From NCBI GenBank assembly GCA_963763015.1, contig CAVXML010000008.1:186001-250000 (forward strand): a DNA stretch of 64,000 nucleotides. Direction: 5' to 3'. Both the position numbers and the translations under genes were made by a program. Positions 47,757 through 57,644 of this stretch are shown one piece after another. The first letter of the stretch is position 1; each line of letters starts with the position of its first letter. This stretch comes from Fodinibacter sp963763015. Its GTDB lineage: Bacteria > Actinomycetota > Actinomycetes > Actinomycetales > Dermatophilaceae. The notes under the pieces were generated by a model that had not been told where the DNA came from, did not search any database, and saw only the letters and a program-made list of their open reading frames with translations.

Positions 47757-48767
47757 GTGTTCCGCACCGCCAGCAAGAGCGAGCGCGCGCAGGCGAAGGT
47801 CGTCGCGAACGCCGAGAAGGTCAACGAGAGCGCGCAGGCCGCCGCGGCCCGCGCAGCCGAGCTGAAGGTCAAGGCCGCCGAGGCGGCCGCTGCGACCGCG
47901 GTGGGCTACGGCACGGCCAAGGTCAAGGCCGCCGACGCCGCTGGGGCAGCCAAGGAGACGGCCGAGGTCGTCAAGGAGAAGGCCCAGGTGGCCGCCGAGA
48001 CCATCGCACCCAAGGTGGAGCACGCCCGCGAGACGTTCGTCGACGACGTCCTTCCCAAGGTCGCGGCCGCTCTGGCGACCGTCGCGGCGGGCGCCGCTGC
48101 AGCCAAGGAGACGGCCGTCGAGACCGCCGACCGGGCGCCCGACGCCCTGGCGGTGCTCAAGGGCGATGCCGCGGTCAAGCACAGCAGCGGCAGGGGCAAG
48201 TGGATCCTGCTGCTCGGAGCGATCGCCGCCGGGGCGGCCGTCATGGCCTGGCGCCGGAGCAACGAGCGCCCCGACCCGTGGGCGACCGCCGGGTCCTACA
48301 CGCCCCCGAAGCCGGCATCCGAGAAGGTCACCGAGCTCGCCGGCGCGGCCAAGGAGAAGGCCACCGAGCTCAAGGACACCGCGGCCCAGAAGGCCGGCGG
48401 CCTCAGGAGCAGTGCGGCCCAAGCCAAGGACACCGTCGCCGACAAGGCAGCCGAGACCAAGGTGACCGCCGCCGACAAGGCAGCCGAGACCAAGGTGACC
48501 GCCGCCGACAAGGCAGCCGGCGCCAGGTCCACCACGGCCGCCAAGGCAGCCGGCGCCAAGAACGCCGCATCGGCCGGAACCGGAGCGGGCAGCACCGGCA
48601 AGGCCGGCGGCCCCGCTGACTCCACCGACGACGGTTCCGCCACCTGGGAGGACGCCGGGGACTTCTCCGGCGAGGCCGCCCCATCCGCCTCCGGCACCTC
48701 GGAGGGCACCGACCTCTCGACGCCCAACCTCGAGGGCGAAAAGAGGGGCGACACCGACAAGGCCTGA
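47757..48767 (+). CDS. Ala/Lys-rich membrane protein with 11-residue repeats (DUF5324-like)
   Basis: This is a 336-residue protein resembling the DUF5324-type proteins that sit next to ppiA in other actinobacteria. Residues 1-140 are helical and rich in Ala, Lys and Glu (AAEAAAATAVGYGTAKVKAA). One membrane helix (ILLLGAIAAGAAVMAW, about 148-163) is followed by ERPDPWATAGSY. The C-terminal half has LEA-like amphipathic repeats, including two exact copies of ADKAAETKVTA, and an acidic tail. The GTG at 47757 has GAGGAGG upstream, although the gap is short. Its function is unknown; envelope or desiccation protection is inferred from repeat type. Confidence 0.78.
   Translation: MFRTASKSERAQAKVVANAEKVNESAQAAAARAAELKVKAAEAAAATAVGYGTAKVKAADAAGAAKETAEVVKEKAQVAAETIAPKVEHARETFVDDVLPKVAAALATVAAGAAAAKETAVETADRAPDALAVLKGDAAVKHSSGRGKWILLLGAIAAGAAVMAWRRSNERPDPWATAGSYTPPKPASEKVTELAGAAKEKATELKDTAAQKAGGLRSSAAQAKDTVADKAAETKVTAADKAAETKVTAADKAAGARSTTAAKAAGAKNAASAGTGAGSTGKAGGPADSTDDGSATWEDAGDFSGEAAPSASGTSEGTDLSTPNLEGEKRGDTDKA
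48438..48519 (+). repeat. 33-base tandem repeat (2.5 copies)
   Basis: Two identical 33-base copies at 48438-48470 and 48471-48503, and a 16-base partial third, encode the 11-residue unit ADKAAETKVTA in the DUF5324-like protein. Confidence 0.8.
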
Positions 48768-48778
48768 AGGCCCCCGTC

Positions 48779-48817
48779 ACCGACGCCGGTCGTCCCCTGG
48801 GGGCGACCGGCGTCGGT
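48779..48817. terminator. Bidirectional terminator between DUF5324-like and GH51 genes
   Basis: ACCGACGCCGGTCG (48779-48792) pairs perfectly with CGACCGGCGTCGGT (48804-48817) around an 11-base loop that can itself pair. It separates the growth block from the carbohydrate cluster and overlaps the last base of the GH51 stop. Confidence 0.7.
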
Positions 48818-50343
48818 CACTCCCGGCTCGCCCTCCGGCCGTCGGTGGACAGGTCGAGGGCCGTCCAGGAGACCGCCGGGAGGCGGAGGTTCACGCACCC
48901 GTCCGTCACCCGCACCGACCGCACCCGTCGTGGCGCGACCCGGTCGGGCGTCTCCACTGTGTTCGCCGCTCGGGGGTCGGGGTCGGCGAGCTGCAGGCAC
49001 GCGCGCACGCCCGCGTCCGGGAGGGCCCGCACGTCGACGCAGACGTCAAGGGCCTCGGAGGGGTGCCGGTTGACCAGGAAGACCGCGGCTGCGTCGTTCT
49101 CCTCGTCCCAGGTGGCTGCCGCGTCGATGCTCGCCACCCTCCCGTGCTGGGTGGTCTCGTGGCTCTCGCCCCGAGGCTCCACGCGCAGCACCGTGCCTCG
49201 CGCCAGCCGCGCCGTGAGCGCGAAGGGGTGGAAGATGCTCTGCCGCCAGGCCGGCCCGCCCGGCTCCGTCCGGAGCATCCCGATGACGTTGACGAGCTGG
49301 GCCTGGCAGGCGATCTTGACCCGGTCGGCGTGGCGGACGAGCGTGTTGAGGAAGCCGCCGACCGCCACGGCATCCGCGAGCGAGAACGTGTCCTCGACCA
49401 GCGCCGGGCGGATGTCGAGGTTGGGGCCGGTGTGACCATCGATGGGCTGCTGGTACCAGACGTTCCACTCGTCGAAGGCCAGGGTGAGCTTCCTCCGGCT
49501 GCGGACGACGGCGCCGACGTGGTCGACGGTGGCCACCACCGAGGTGATGAACCGGTCCATGTCGTCCGGGGAGGCGAGGAAGCTCGCGAGGTCACCGGAG
49601 CGCTCCTCGTAGTAGCCGTGCAGGCTGATGTGGTCGACCGCGTCGTAGCAGTGCTCGAGCACCTCGGCCTCCCACCGCCCGAACGTCGGCATCGCGCTGC
49701 TCGAGCTGCCGCAGGCCACGAGCTCGATCGTGGGGTCGACCTGGCGCATCGCCCGCGCCGTCTCGACCGCGAGCCGGCCGTACTCGTGAGCCGTCTTGTG
49801 GCCCGTCTGCCAGGGACCATCCATCTCGTTCCCCAACCCCCACGTCCGGATGCCGTGCGGCACCGGGTGGCCGTGCCGCGCCCGCAGGTCGGACCAGGCC
49901 GTGCCGCCGCTGACGTTGCTGTACTCGAGGAGGTCGCACGCCGCCTGGAGGCCGCGGGTGCCGAGGTTCACGACCAGAAGTGGCTCGATGCCGGTGCGAC
50001 GTGCCCAGCCGACGAACTCGTCGAGGCCCACCTCGTTGGTCTCGATGCTGCCCCACGCGCGGTCCAGGCGAGCCGGCCGTTCGGCGACCGGGCCCACGCC
50101 GTCCTCCCAGTGGTACCCGGAGACGAAGTTGCCGCCGGGGTACCGAACGATCGTCGCGCCGAGCTCGCGCGTGAGGTCCGCGACGTCGGAACGGAAGCCG
50201 TGCTCGTCGGCGCCGGGATGCGAGGGCTCGTAGATGCCGGTGTAGACGCACCGGCCCATGTGCTCGACGAACGTGCCGAAGACCCTTCGGTCCAGTTCGC
50301 CGATGGTGAAGGCCGGGTCGAGGACGACGCGGGTCGGTGTCAA
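48817..50343 (-). CDS. GH51 alpha-L-arabinofuranosidase
   Basis: This is a 508-residue family 51 glycoside hydrolase, expected to release arabinofuranosyl side groups from arabinan or arabinoxylan pieces inside the cell. The acid/base glutamate is in WGLGNEMDGPW (about residue 176) and the nucleophile glutamate in LAFDEWNVWY (about residue 290). No signal peptide is visible. The start is probably the third of three TTG codons (50343), since AGGGGG ends 7 bases before it; GTG 50394 is a longer alternative. It is the last gene of the carbohydrate cluster, 70 bases after GH3. Its link to a glucan pathway is unclear. Confidence 0.87.
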   Translation of the reverse strand: MTPTRVVLDPAFTIGELDRRVFGTFVEHMGRCVYTGIYEPSHPGADEHGFRSDVADLTRELGATIVRYPGGNFVSGYHWEDGVGPVAERPARLDRAWGSIETNEVGLDEFVGWARRTGIEPLLVVNLGTRGLQAACDLLEYSNVSGGTAWSDLRARHGHPVPHGIRTWGLGNEMDGPWQTGHKTAHEYGRLAVETARAMRQVDPTIELVACGSSSSAMPTFGRWEAEVLEHCYDAVDHISLHGYYEERSGDLASFLASPDDMDRFITSVVATVDHVGAVVRSRRKLTLAFDEWNVWYQQPIDGHTGPNLDIRPALVEDTFSLADAVAVGGFLNTLVRHADRVKIACQAQLVNVIGMLRTEPGGPAWRQSIFHPFALTARLARGTVLRVEPRGESHETTQHGRVASIDAAATWDEENDAAAVFLVNRHPSEALDVCVDVRALPDAGVRACLQLADPDPRAANTVETPDRVAPRRVRSVRVTDGCVNLRLPAVSWTALDLSTDGRRASRE

Positions 50344-50413
50344 CAACAATCCCCCTGTGATGAGGCGCCACCACGAGTATTTGCCTCTGTCCACCGGCTG
50401 TCCATGAGGCGTG

Positions 50414-52300
50414 TCACGGGTGGCGGGTCGGCCCCACCGAGGTGGTCAGTCCGTGACCGAAGCGGAACAGCGGGTCGTCGTAGCCGGGCACGTCCTCCGG
50501 GTGCGACCGCACCTGGTCCATCGACCTCGGGAGGTCGAACGGCAGGCGGCCCACGGGTGGGATGCGGCCGGTGAGGGCATCAAGGAGGGCCTCGTCACTG
50601 GTCCCGTAGCTGCCGACGACGGCCGCGGCCAGCGGCAGCAGTGGTGTCAGGACCGCGGGGCGGTCGAGGACCACGTCGAGGACGAGCGGGCACAGGGCTG
50701 CGATCCGCCGCAGTCTCACGACGAGGCCAGGCGGGAAGTCCAGGGACCCCTGGTGGAACCACGACTCGAGGAACAGGTCGGACCGCGGCTCGAACGGGGC
50801 CATGAGTCGCACGATGGCGACGTCGGCGTCCTCCGGCCGTTCGACTCGGGCACCGTGTCGCCCCACCACCTCGCTGGCGACGTTTTCGGCGTAGATCCGC
50901 AGGCCGCTTGCGAGCGGCAGGATCGGCGCGGCACCGCGGCCGTGGTTCGACAGCACGGTGACGGATCGGGCCTGCGCGGCGTACCCGGCATCCCGGAAGT
51001 CCTGGCGGCCGACGGTCCGTGCGGCTTCCTCGACGTCGACGTAGGGGTCGTCGAAGAGGCCGAGGCGGAACTTGACGTCGAGGAGGCGCCGGGCCGACTC
51101 GTCGATCCGAGCCTCGCTCACCCGCCCCTGCGCCACGAGGTCGAGGAGGACGTCGACACACTCCTCCCCGCCGAACTGGTCGGCGCCGGCGTCGAGGATC
51201 CGCTCCATGCGGCCGGGTGGGTCGAGGTGCTCGACCCCCCAGGCGCGGGCCGGGAGCACCTGGTCGCCGACGCGGTTGTCGTGAACGAGCTCCCAGTCCG
51301 TGACGACAACGCCGTCGAACCCCAGCGTCCCGCGCAGCAGGCCGGTGACGACCTGCCTGTTGTAGCCGAAGCCGACCTCCTCGATCTTCTCGCCGTCGAC
51401 CTCGAGGCCGACGGGCATCCCGTAGTACGGCATGATCGCGGCCGCGCCGGCCCGGATGACCGGCGGGAACGGCTTGAGGTGGTCCGCGAACCGGCCACCG
51501 GGGTAGACCTGCTCCCGCCCGTAGGGGAAGTGCGGGTCCTCGCCGTCCTTCTGCGGACCCCCGCCGGGGAAGTGCTTGGCGGTGCAGGCCACGCTCCTCG
51601 GCCCGAGGACCTCCTGCTGGAACCCTTGGAGGTACGCGAGGCCGAGGTCGGTGACCAGATCAGGGTCCTGGCCGAAGGTGCCGGCCTGCCGTCCCCACCG
51701 GGGCTCGGTCGCCAGGTCGAGCGTCGGGTGCAGGGCCGCCCGGATGCCGACCGCGACGTACTCCCGCCGGGCGATGTCCGCGAACTCGCGCACGGCACCC
51801 ACGTCACGCAGCGCGGCGAGGCCGAGAGGCTCGGGCCACTGGGAGAACGCGTTGGCGGTGAAGGAGACCCCGGCGTTCTCGAGGAACGCGTGCCGCGGGT
51901 CGGTCGAGACGGTGACGGGGATGCCGTGCGGCGTGCGCTCGGCCAGCGCCTGGAGTGCGTTGTTCCACCGGGCGGCCGTCCGGGCATCCTCGAGCGCATG
52001 GACGTTGAAGTGCGACATGTGCTTCTCGAGGACCACGACGCTCGTCGGTGACTTGCTGATCCGCCCCGGGTGCTCGAGCACCGACCCGTCCTCGCCGGCC
52101 TCGATGACCGTCTGGAACATCAGGCCGACCTTCTCCTCGAGCGACAACCGTCCGATGAGGTCGTCGACCCGTGACTGCGGGTCGAGTCGTGGGTCCTCGT
52201 AGGGATCCATGCGGCCGTTGCCGTTGAGGTCGCGGAACTCCACGCCCTCCGGGCCGGCATGCCGTGAGCCGCGAGGCGCGTGCGGTGACGACGTCGGCAT
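50414..52300 (-). CDS. GH3 family beta-glucosidase
   Basis: This is a 628-residue family 3 glycoside hydrolase. The N-terminal barrel has TAKHFPGGGP (substrate binding) and the nucleophile aspartate in GFDGVVVTDWELVHD. The second alpha/beta domain follows, but there is no C-terminal fibronectin-like domain, so the protein is shorter than many GH3 enzymes. The N-terminus carries a calcium-loop-like DLNGNGRMDPYED. No signal peptide is visible. In beta-1,2-glucan clusters a GH3 enzyme splits the leftover disaccharide sophorose. The ATG at 52300 has AAGGGAG upstream. Confidence 0.88.
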   Translation of the reverse strand: MPTSSPHAPRGSRHAGPEGVEFRDLNGNGRMDPYEDPRLDPQSRVDDLIGRLSLEEKVGLMFQTVIEAGEDGSVLEHPGRISKSPTSVVVLEKHMSHFNVHALEDARTAARWNNALQALAERTPHGIPVTVSTDPRHAFLENAGVSFTANAFSQWPEPLGLAALRDVGAVREFADIARREYVAVGIRAALHPTLDLATEPRWGRQAGTFGQDPDLVTDLGLAYLQGFQQEVLGPRSVACTAKHFPGGGPQKDGEDPHFPYGREQVYPGGRFADHLKPFPPVIRAGAAAIMPYYGMPVGLEVDGEKIEEVGFGYNRQVVTGLLRGTLGFDGVVVTDWELVHDNRVGDQVLPARAWGVEHLDPPGRMERILDAGADQFGGEECVDVLLDLVAQGRVSEARIDESARRLLDVKFRLGLFDDPYVDVEEAARTVGRQDFRDAGYAAQARSVTVLSNHGRGAAPILPLASGLRIYAENVASEVVGRHGARVERPEDADVAIVRLMAPFEPRSDLFLESWFHQGSLDFPPGLVVRLRRIAALCPLVLDVVLDRPAVLTPLLPLAAAVVGSYGTSDEALLDALTGRIPPVGRLPFDLPRSMDQVRSHPEDVPGYDDPLFRFGHGLTTSVGPTRHP

Positions 52301-52375
52301 CGCAGGGGCTCCCTTCCCTCGAGCGTCATCGGTCGGTCTGTCGTCATGGCCGGGCCATCGGTCCGGTCGGGTCGT

Positions 52376-55300
52376 CTACGGCAGGAGGATCTCGAGCTCG
52401 TCGCCGCCGGGTCGAAGGGCCGGGTCGAGGTGGGCGAGGTCGAGCACGAGACCGCCGGGGCGGTAGGGGTTCGCGGCAGGGACAGCGGCAAGGTCGCGTC
52501 CGCCCAGACGCACGCCGGAAGGGCCGTGACCGCGGTCGCCCACGCGGTAGCGGACCCGCAGCAGCCCCCCCGCGAGGGGCACGTCGGCCGTGAGCCCGTC
52601 CAGGCGAGACGGCAGGACGGGGTCGATCTCGACCGTCCCCGCTCGGCGGCGGACACCGAGCACCGACTGGACGACGATCCGGAGCAGCACCCCCGGGCCG
52701 GAGGAGTAGATCCGCCAGCCGCCTTCCAGGCCCGTCGCACCGGTGAGCACCTCGGCGTACCGGGCGGCGAACTCCTCCCGGTCGAGGCAGGCCGCGTCCG
52801 AGCTCGACGGGTAGGCGTTCGCCTGGCGTCGTCGGGCACCGGGCACGACGGCGACCGTGGCGGGCGGCAGCACCTGCTGGAGCCCCAGCCACAGGGCCTC
52901 TGCGTCGCCCCAGCGGGCCATCGCCTCGCACCAGCGCAGGTGCGCGTGGACGTACATGAGCCCGATCTCCCGGCCGACGAAGGTCGCCGTCTCCGCCCGT
53001 TGGAAGTGCCGCATGAGCCCACCCGAGTACGGCGGTGGCCGGTCGAACAGCCGGACGCCGTCGACCCCCATGAGGTGCTCGCGAACCAGCGCGACATGGT
53101 GAGCCGCCTCCTCGGGGTCGAAGAGGTCGTCCGCGAGGGCGTGGATCATCTGCAACGAGCCGTGCCGCAGTCCCGTCTCGTCGTCCCGGGGGTGGACCAG
53201 CAGGCGACGCACCCGGACCGGGTGGTTCCCGTCCGGGGGGTCGAGCTGCGCGTAGCCGGCGAGCTCACCGTCGACCAGCAGGTGCCGGCGCAGGTCGTCG
53301 GCGACGGCCGAGGCCTCGGCAGGCAGAGCCTCGACGAGGACGTGCTCACCCCCCGTGGCCTTCACCCCGTCGGCGAGGGTTCGCAGCGCCTGGTGATGCA
53401 GGGTCACGGTCCACGCGCTGGTCATCGTCGCCGCCATGGTCGGGTCGGCAGGCTGGAGGGAGTCGTTCCAGTCACCATGGCCGTACGCGACCAGGCTGGT
53501 CCCGGGAAGGACGTGGGCCCGCGCGGCGTCGAGCGCGCGCTCGAGGTGGGCGCGCACCGTCGAGGCAGGCACCGGTGGTGCGTCGTCGGGGGTGTACCAG
53601 GGCACCCTCTCCTCGAGCAGCGTGGCGTCTCCGGACGCCAGGAGGTACCGGCCGACGGCGAGCACGGGCCAGTGGACGACGTCGCCGTGCGGCGGCTCCA
53701 TCCGGAAGTGCTCATCACCCGGAAGGAAGCCGAACGCCTGTGGCCAGGTCCCGTCGACGTTCTGCGCCGCGAAGATGCGCAGGAGCAGGGCTCGAGCGTC
53801 CGCCTGCCGGTCGAGCGCCAGCAGCAGCTCGAGCGGGCCCTGCGTCACGTCGCGCGTCCCCCAGGCGCCGCCCGTGAACTGCTCGAGGCCGCGCGGAGAC
53901 AGGAAGTGCACCAAGGCGTCCCGGACGAGCCAGGGCAGGCTCACGGCCAGCGGCTCGGCCTCGGGTGCGGCACCGACGCGGAGGGCAGTGACCGCAGGCC
54001 ACCAGTCCCCGGCATCCTGCACCGCCCGATCCTGCTGCACCTCGGGATCCGCCCGGGGCGCGGCCACCCCGGTGGCGTCGACGGTGACCTCGACGCCGAG
54101 GCCTGGGCACGGACCGGTGCGCAGTGTGACCACCGAGGGGCATCGGCCGAGGCCGTCGTCGAACAGAGGACCGTCGTCACCGACGTCAAGGGGGGTCTCG
54201 CTTCTCAGGGTCATGGTCGCGGTCGGCAGTTCCACCATGACGCCGTCGTGCCGCTCGTGGACCGTGACCGCTCCACGGGGAGCGGGCAGCGGGTCATCGC
54301 CGGTCGCGAGGTGCAGGGCGAGCATCACTCTCCGGTTCCTCCCCGATGTGACGTCCACCGACAGCCGCACGACGTGGTCGTTGGGTGGGGCAGTCGTCCG
54401 GACCTCAAGGACGCCTCCGGCGTCTCCGCCGTCGGGCTCGACCACGTACACCCAGCGGGCGCCGTCCGGGGTCATCGAGAACACCGACGGCAGGTCCAGC
54501 AGCCGCCACCGGCCCGCCACCTCGACGAGCACGCGCATCCCGTAGTCGCGGTGCAGACCCAGGTAGCCGCGGACGGTCGTCAGGACGCGGCCGTTCGAGG
54601 CGTGTCCCTGCGTGAGGTACGAGAGCGGGGAACCGGTCATCCAGCTCGTCACGGTGAGCGAATGTGGGTCGGGGACCGCCGTGGCACCCGTCCGCAGGAT
54701 CGTGCCGTGGGGCCGCAGGATGCCGACCTCCTTGGCCTGGGTCACCACGTGCTCGTCCCCCGCCGTGAAGAACGACAGCAGCGCACCGTCCTCCCGGCGC
54801 TCGACGGCACGCCACGGGGGCGGCCAGATCTGCTCGACCTCGGGCTCGGTCATCGGCCGGGCGGCCAGGGCGCGCCCGTCGTCGTACACCCCACTCGGAG
54901 CAGCGAGTGCGACGGTGGCCGCGCGTCCCCTGTTGCGGCGCCGGGTGGAGGGCCGACGCTGCGGCGCGGGCGAGGTCCAGCGCCTGCTGAACCAGCCGGA
55001 GGTCGGCATCGGACGTTGCGGCGGGGTGGTGGTCCACGACGAGACCCACGAAGGCCGTCGCCAGACGCTCACCGGGCTCCAGCCTCGAGCGTGCCGTCTG
55101 CAACGTGGCGAGGGTGTGCTCGTGCTGCCGTCGTCGGGACGGCAGATCACCAGCGAGACCCGTCGGGGCGCTGGCCGGCGCGCGCCGCCCAGCCATGGAC
55201 GTCGAGCGCGTCGGTCGCCCACGCGACCACCGGGGTCGTGCAGGCGAGCACACACCACGGGGTCATCCCCATCTGGGGGAGGTTCTGGCGCACCGCGAGA

Positions 55301-55815
55301 GCCGTGCCGAAGCCGTCGCCGTGCAGGGGCGTGATGTCGAGGTACTGGCTCACGTACAGCTCGTTTGTACGCAACATCGCCGGTGCCGCGAGGGCGACGT
55401 CGTGGGCGTGCACGATGTCCACGTCGCGTCGCACCGCTCCCTCGTTGAGCACGTCGACGTGCCAGGACCAGGCGGTGCGGGCGGACTCGAGCCGAAGCGT
55501 CAGGCGCCACCTCAGGCCGCCGTCTGCCCGTCCTGTGACGACCAGGTCGCCGTCCCGGACATCGGCAGCGGAGCCGGATCCCGCCCCCAGCATCGGCCAG
55601 AGCCGCCCGGTCTCCCGGTCGCGAAGCCACAGTTGCAGCAGGCCGGGAGCGAACGCCGACGCCGCGTGCTGGACCAGCTCGACCCGGTCCGTGCCGAGGG
55701 ATGCCGGCGCACCGCCGTCCATGATGACCGCCCGGAGGCCCCCGGCCGACTCGAGCACCCAGGGCGGGCGGTCCACGGCTGACCGCCCGGGTCTCGCCAG
55801 CCTCATGGGTTCCAC
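52376..55815 (-). pseudogene. GH94-type phosphorylase resembling 1,2-beta-oligoglucan phosphorylase, two frame breaks
   Basis: The coding sequence is broken by two single-base insertions, near 55170 (after WAARAGQ) and near 54935 (after ASALHP); removing both gives 1,145 residues. That size fits the long GH94 enzymes. Domains: an N-terminal beta-sandwich with VHAHDVALAAPAM, a linker containing QHEHTLATLQTA, and the (alpha/alpha)6 catalytic domain with GGAWGTRDVTQGPLELLL and YGHGDWNDSLQPADP, which holds the general acid. The sequence style recalls the 1,2-beta-oligoglucan phosphorylase of Listeria, which makes glucose-1-phosphate. The GTG at 55815 has GGGAGG upstream. The specificity is inferred. 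Confidence 0.72.
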
Positions 55816-55869
55816 GTCGTGCCTCCCACTCGTCGTGACCCTCGTGGCCGGTCCCCCTCCACGTGGGTC

Positions 55870-55912
55870 GCACGACGGTTGCCGCCGGGCCTGTCGGCGG
55901 CAACCGTCGTGC
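55870..55912 (-). terminator. Perfect 17-bp hairpin between GH144-like and GH94 genes
   Basis: GCACGACGGTTGCCGCC (55870-55886) pairs perfectly with GGCGGCAACCGTCGTGC (55896-55912) around a 9-base loop. It starts 14 bases after the GH144-like stop and could reduce read-through into GH94 or protect the mRNA 3' end. Confidence 0.65.
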
Positions 55913-55925
55913 CAGGATGATGGGC

Positions 55926-57590
55926 CTACCCGCCCACGACGCCGGCGCTGAACTCCTCGATGCCGATGACCGGCCGCAGGGCCGCCTCGACGTCAGGCGT
56001 GCTGAACGCCCGGCGCAGGAGGTCCTTCTCGAGGACGTTGCCGAGCGCTCCCATGACCATGGCCTGGTCGAGCGAGAGGTAGCGCCGGGCGACCGTGCCG
56101 TCGATGGCCACGGCGTCGTAGAAGCCACCGGCTCCGTACGCGCCCAGCCGCTTCTGGATCCGCATGCAGATTCGCGGTGGCCTCACCCCGCTCGTACATC
56201 ATGGCGAGGAACGAGGCGTGCGGGGTCACGACGCCCGTCTTGAAGTCGGGGTTCGGGTTCGTGGCCGGGCGGCACTCACCGAACCCGACGTCGTAGTTCG
56301 TCTTCTCCTGGTCGGAGAAGTATCCCTCGGGGTTCATGCCCAGCGCGTCGACACCGTACTCGCGGTAGCCCCCGGCAGGGTTGCTCGAGGGCGAGAAGCC
56401 CCAGTAGCCGTAGTCCGCCTCGACGAGGCCGTGCTCGCGCTCGGCCCGGACGTGCAGCGGGTGGTTGACGCCCCAGCTGCGCGGCGCCCAGTCCTCCTCG
56501 GGCACGAAGACAGCCGGCATGAGCTCCTCGAACATGCTTCCGCCCCACCCGGGGACGATGTGCATGCCGCGGTACGTGTAGGCCCCCTCGTAGACCGAGA
56601 TCCCGAGGTAGGTGCGGTTCTCCCCGACCGGCTGCATCTCGTGCCAGTCCCAGTCGCACGTCGCCGGGAACGTGCGCCACGGCGCGAAGTAGTGCTTCGC
56701 GGGAACCTGGCCGGTCAGGATGCCGAGGTAGCTCGTGATGCGCGTCTCGGAGACGATCGTGTCGTAGTGGTGCGTCGTGAGCCAGACGTCGCCCCCGCCG
56801 ATGTGCGTGCCCCGGTAGACGCCGCCGGGGCGGTCGTGGTCGAAGACGAAGAAGCCACCGTGCATCAGACCGCCGGGACGAACCACCGGGTGCCCGCCGA
56901 GGCCGTCCCCCGGGTTGTAGAAGGCGTCCCACCGCATCCGCGCGAAGATCTCGGCCGCCAGCGGCCCCGCCACGGCGTCCGAGTTCTTGACCACGAGCAG
57001 CGCGGCGCCGAGCCAGCCGTTGTCGACGCTCGACACGAACGGGTGCACCGTGGTGCCGTTCTCGGGCCAGATCAGCACGGGCTCACCGGTGGCCTCGTCG
57101 TACCAGTTGTAGTACATGCCGCTGGGCTCGTGATGCTCCATCCCCTCGAGCGTCGTGAGGGTGCGCACCAGGCGGGCCCGCGCGTCGGCCGCGGAGATGA
57201 TGCCCAGCTCCCTCGCGACGACGGTCGACCACAGGTACCCCCCGATGTTCGTCGGTGACGTGTAGCCCGAACGGTCTCCGGGCGCGAGCGACGCCGGGAT
57301 GTTGTCGGCCGGGAGGCCCGGTGTCCGGGTCGGTCATCGCGTCGAGGCTGTGCCAGGTGTCGGCCGCCCAGCGGTGCAGTCGCGAGCGAGGGACCGGTGC
57401 CGTTTCGGGCGGCCGCGAGTGCGTGCGCACCTCCGCCGGTGGCGGTGCCCGCGTACGCCGGGTGACCCAGGCCGAGGGCGGCGAGAGCCGCCGCGCCGCC
57501 GACGAGGAGGTGGCGTCGCGCCGGCCGGGCGGGCGTCGGACGGGTCTCCGGATGCTTGCCGGAGGACGTGGACATGGTGTGGTCTGACAT
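55926..57590 (-). pseudogene. Tat-exported GH144/glycoamylase-like glucanase, three frame breaks
   Basis: A secreted enzyme of about 550 residues is split by three single-base insertions (near 57390, 57318 and 56165). The Tat signal is RRHLLVGGAAALAALGLG. The mature part has SGMYYNWYDEATGEPVLIWP, PFVSSVDNGWLGAALLVV, GGGDVWLTTHHYDT, GVVTPHASFLAMMYERGEA and a C-terminal GFYDAVAIDGTV. This belongs to the glycoamylase (PF10091)/DUF3131-like (alpha/alpha)6 enzymes that include GH144 endo-beta-1,2-glucanase. It would cut the polymer outside the cell. The ATG at 57590 has GGAG upstream. Whether it is inactive or only mis-sequenced is open. Confidence 0.68.
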
Positions 57591-57644
57591 GGTGTCGACT
57601 CCGATCGTGGGTCAGGGGACTGCGACGGAGGGGCGGTCAGTGGG

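Noticed and set aside
52346..55951. A plus-strand open frame of about 1,200 codons opposite the GH94 gene
   Set aside because: It is an antisense frame caused by high GC. It has no family resemblance, and the minus strand carries recognisable GH94 motifs.
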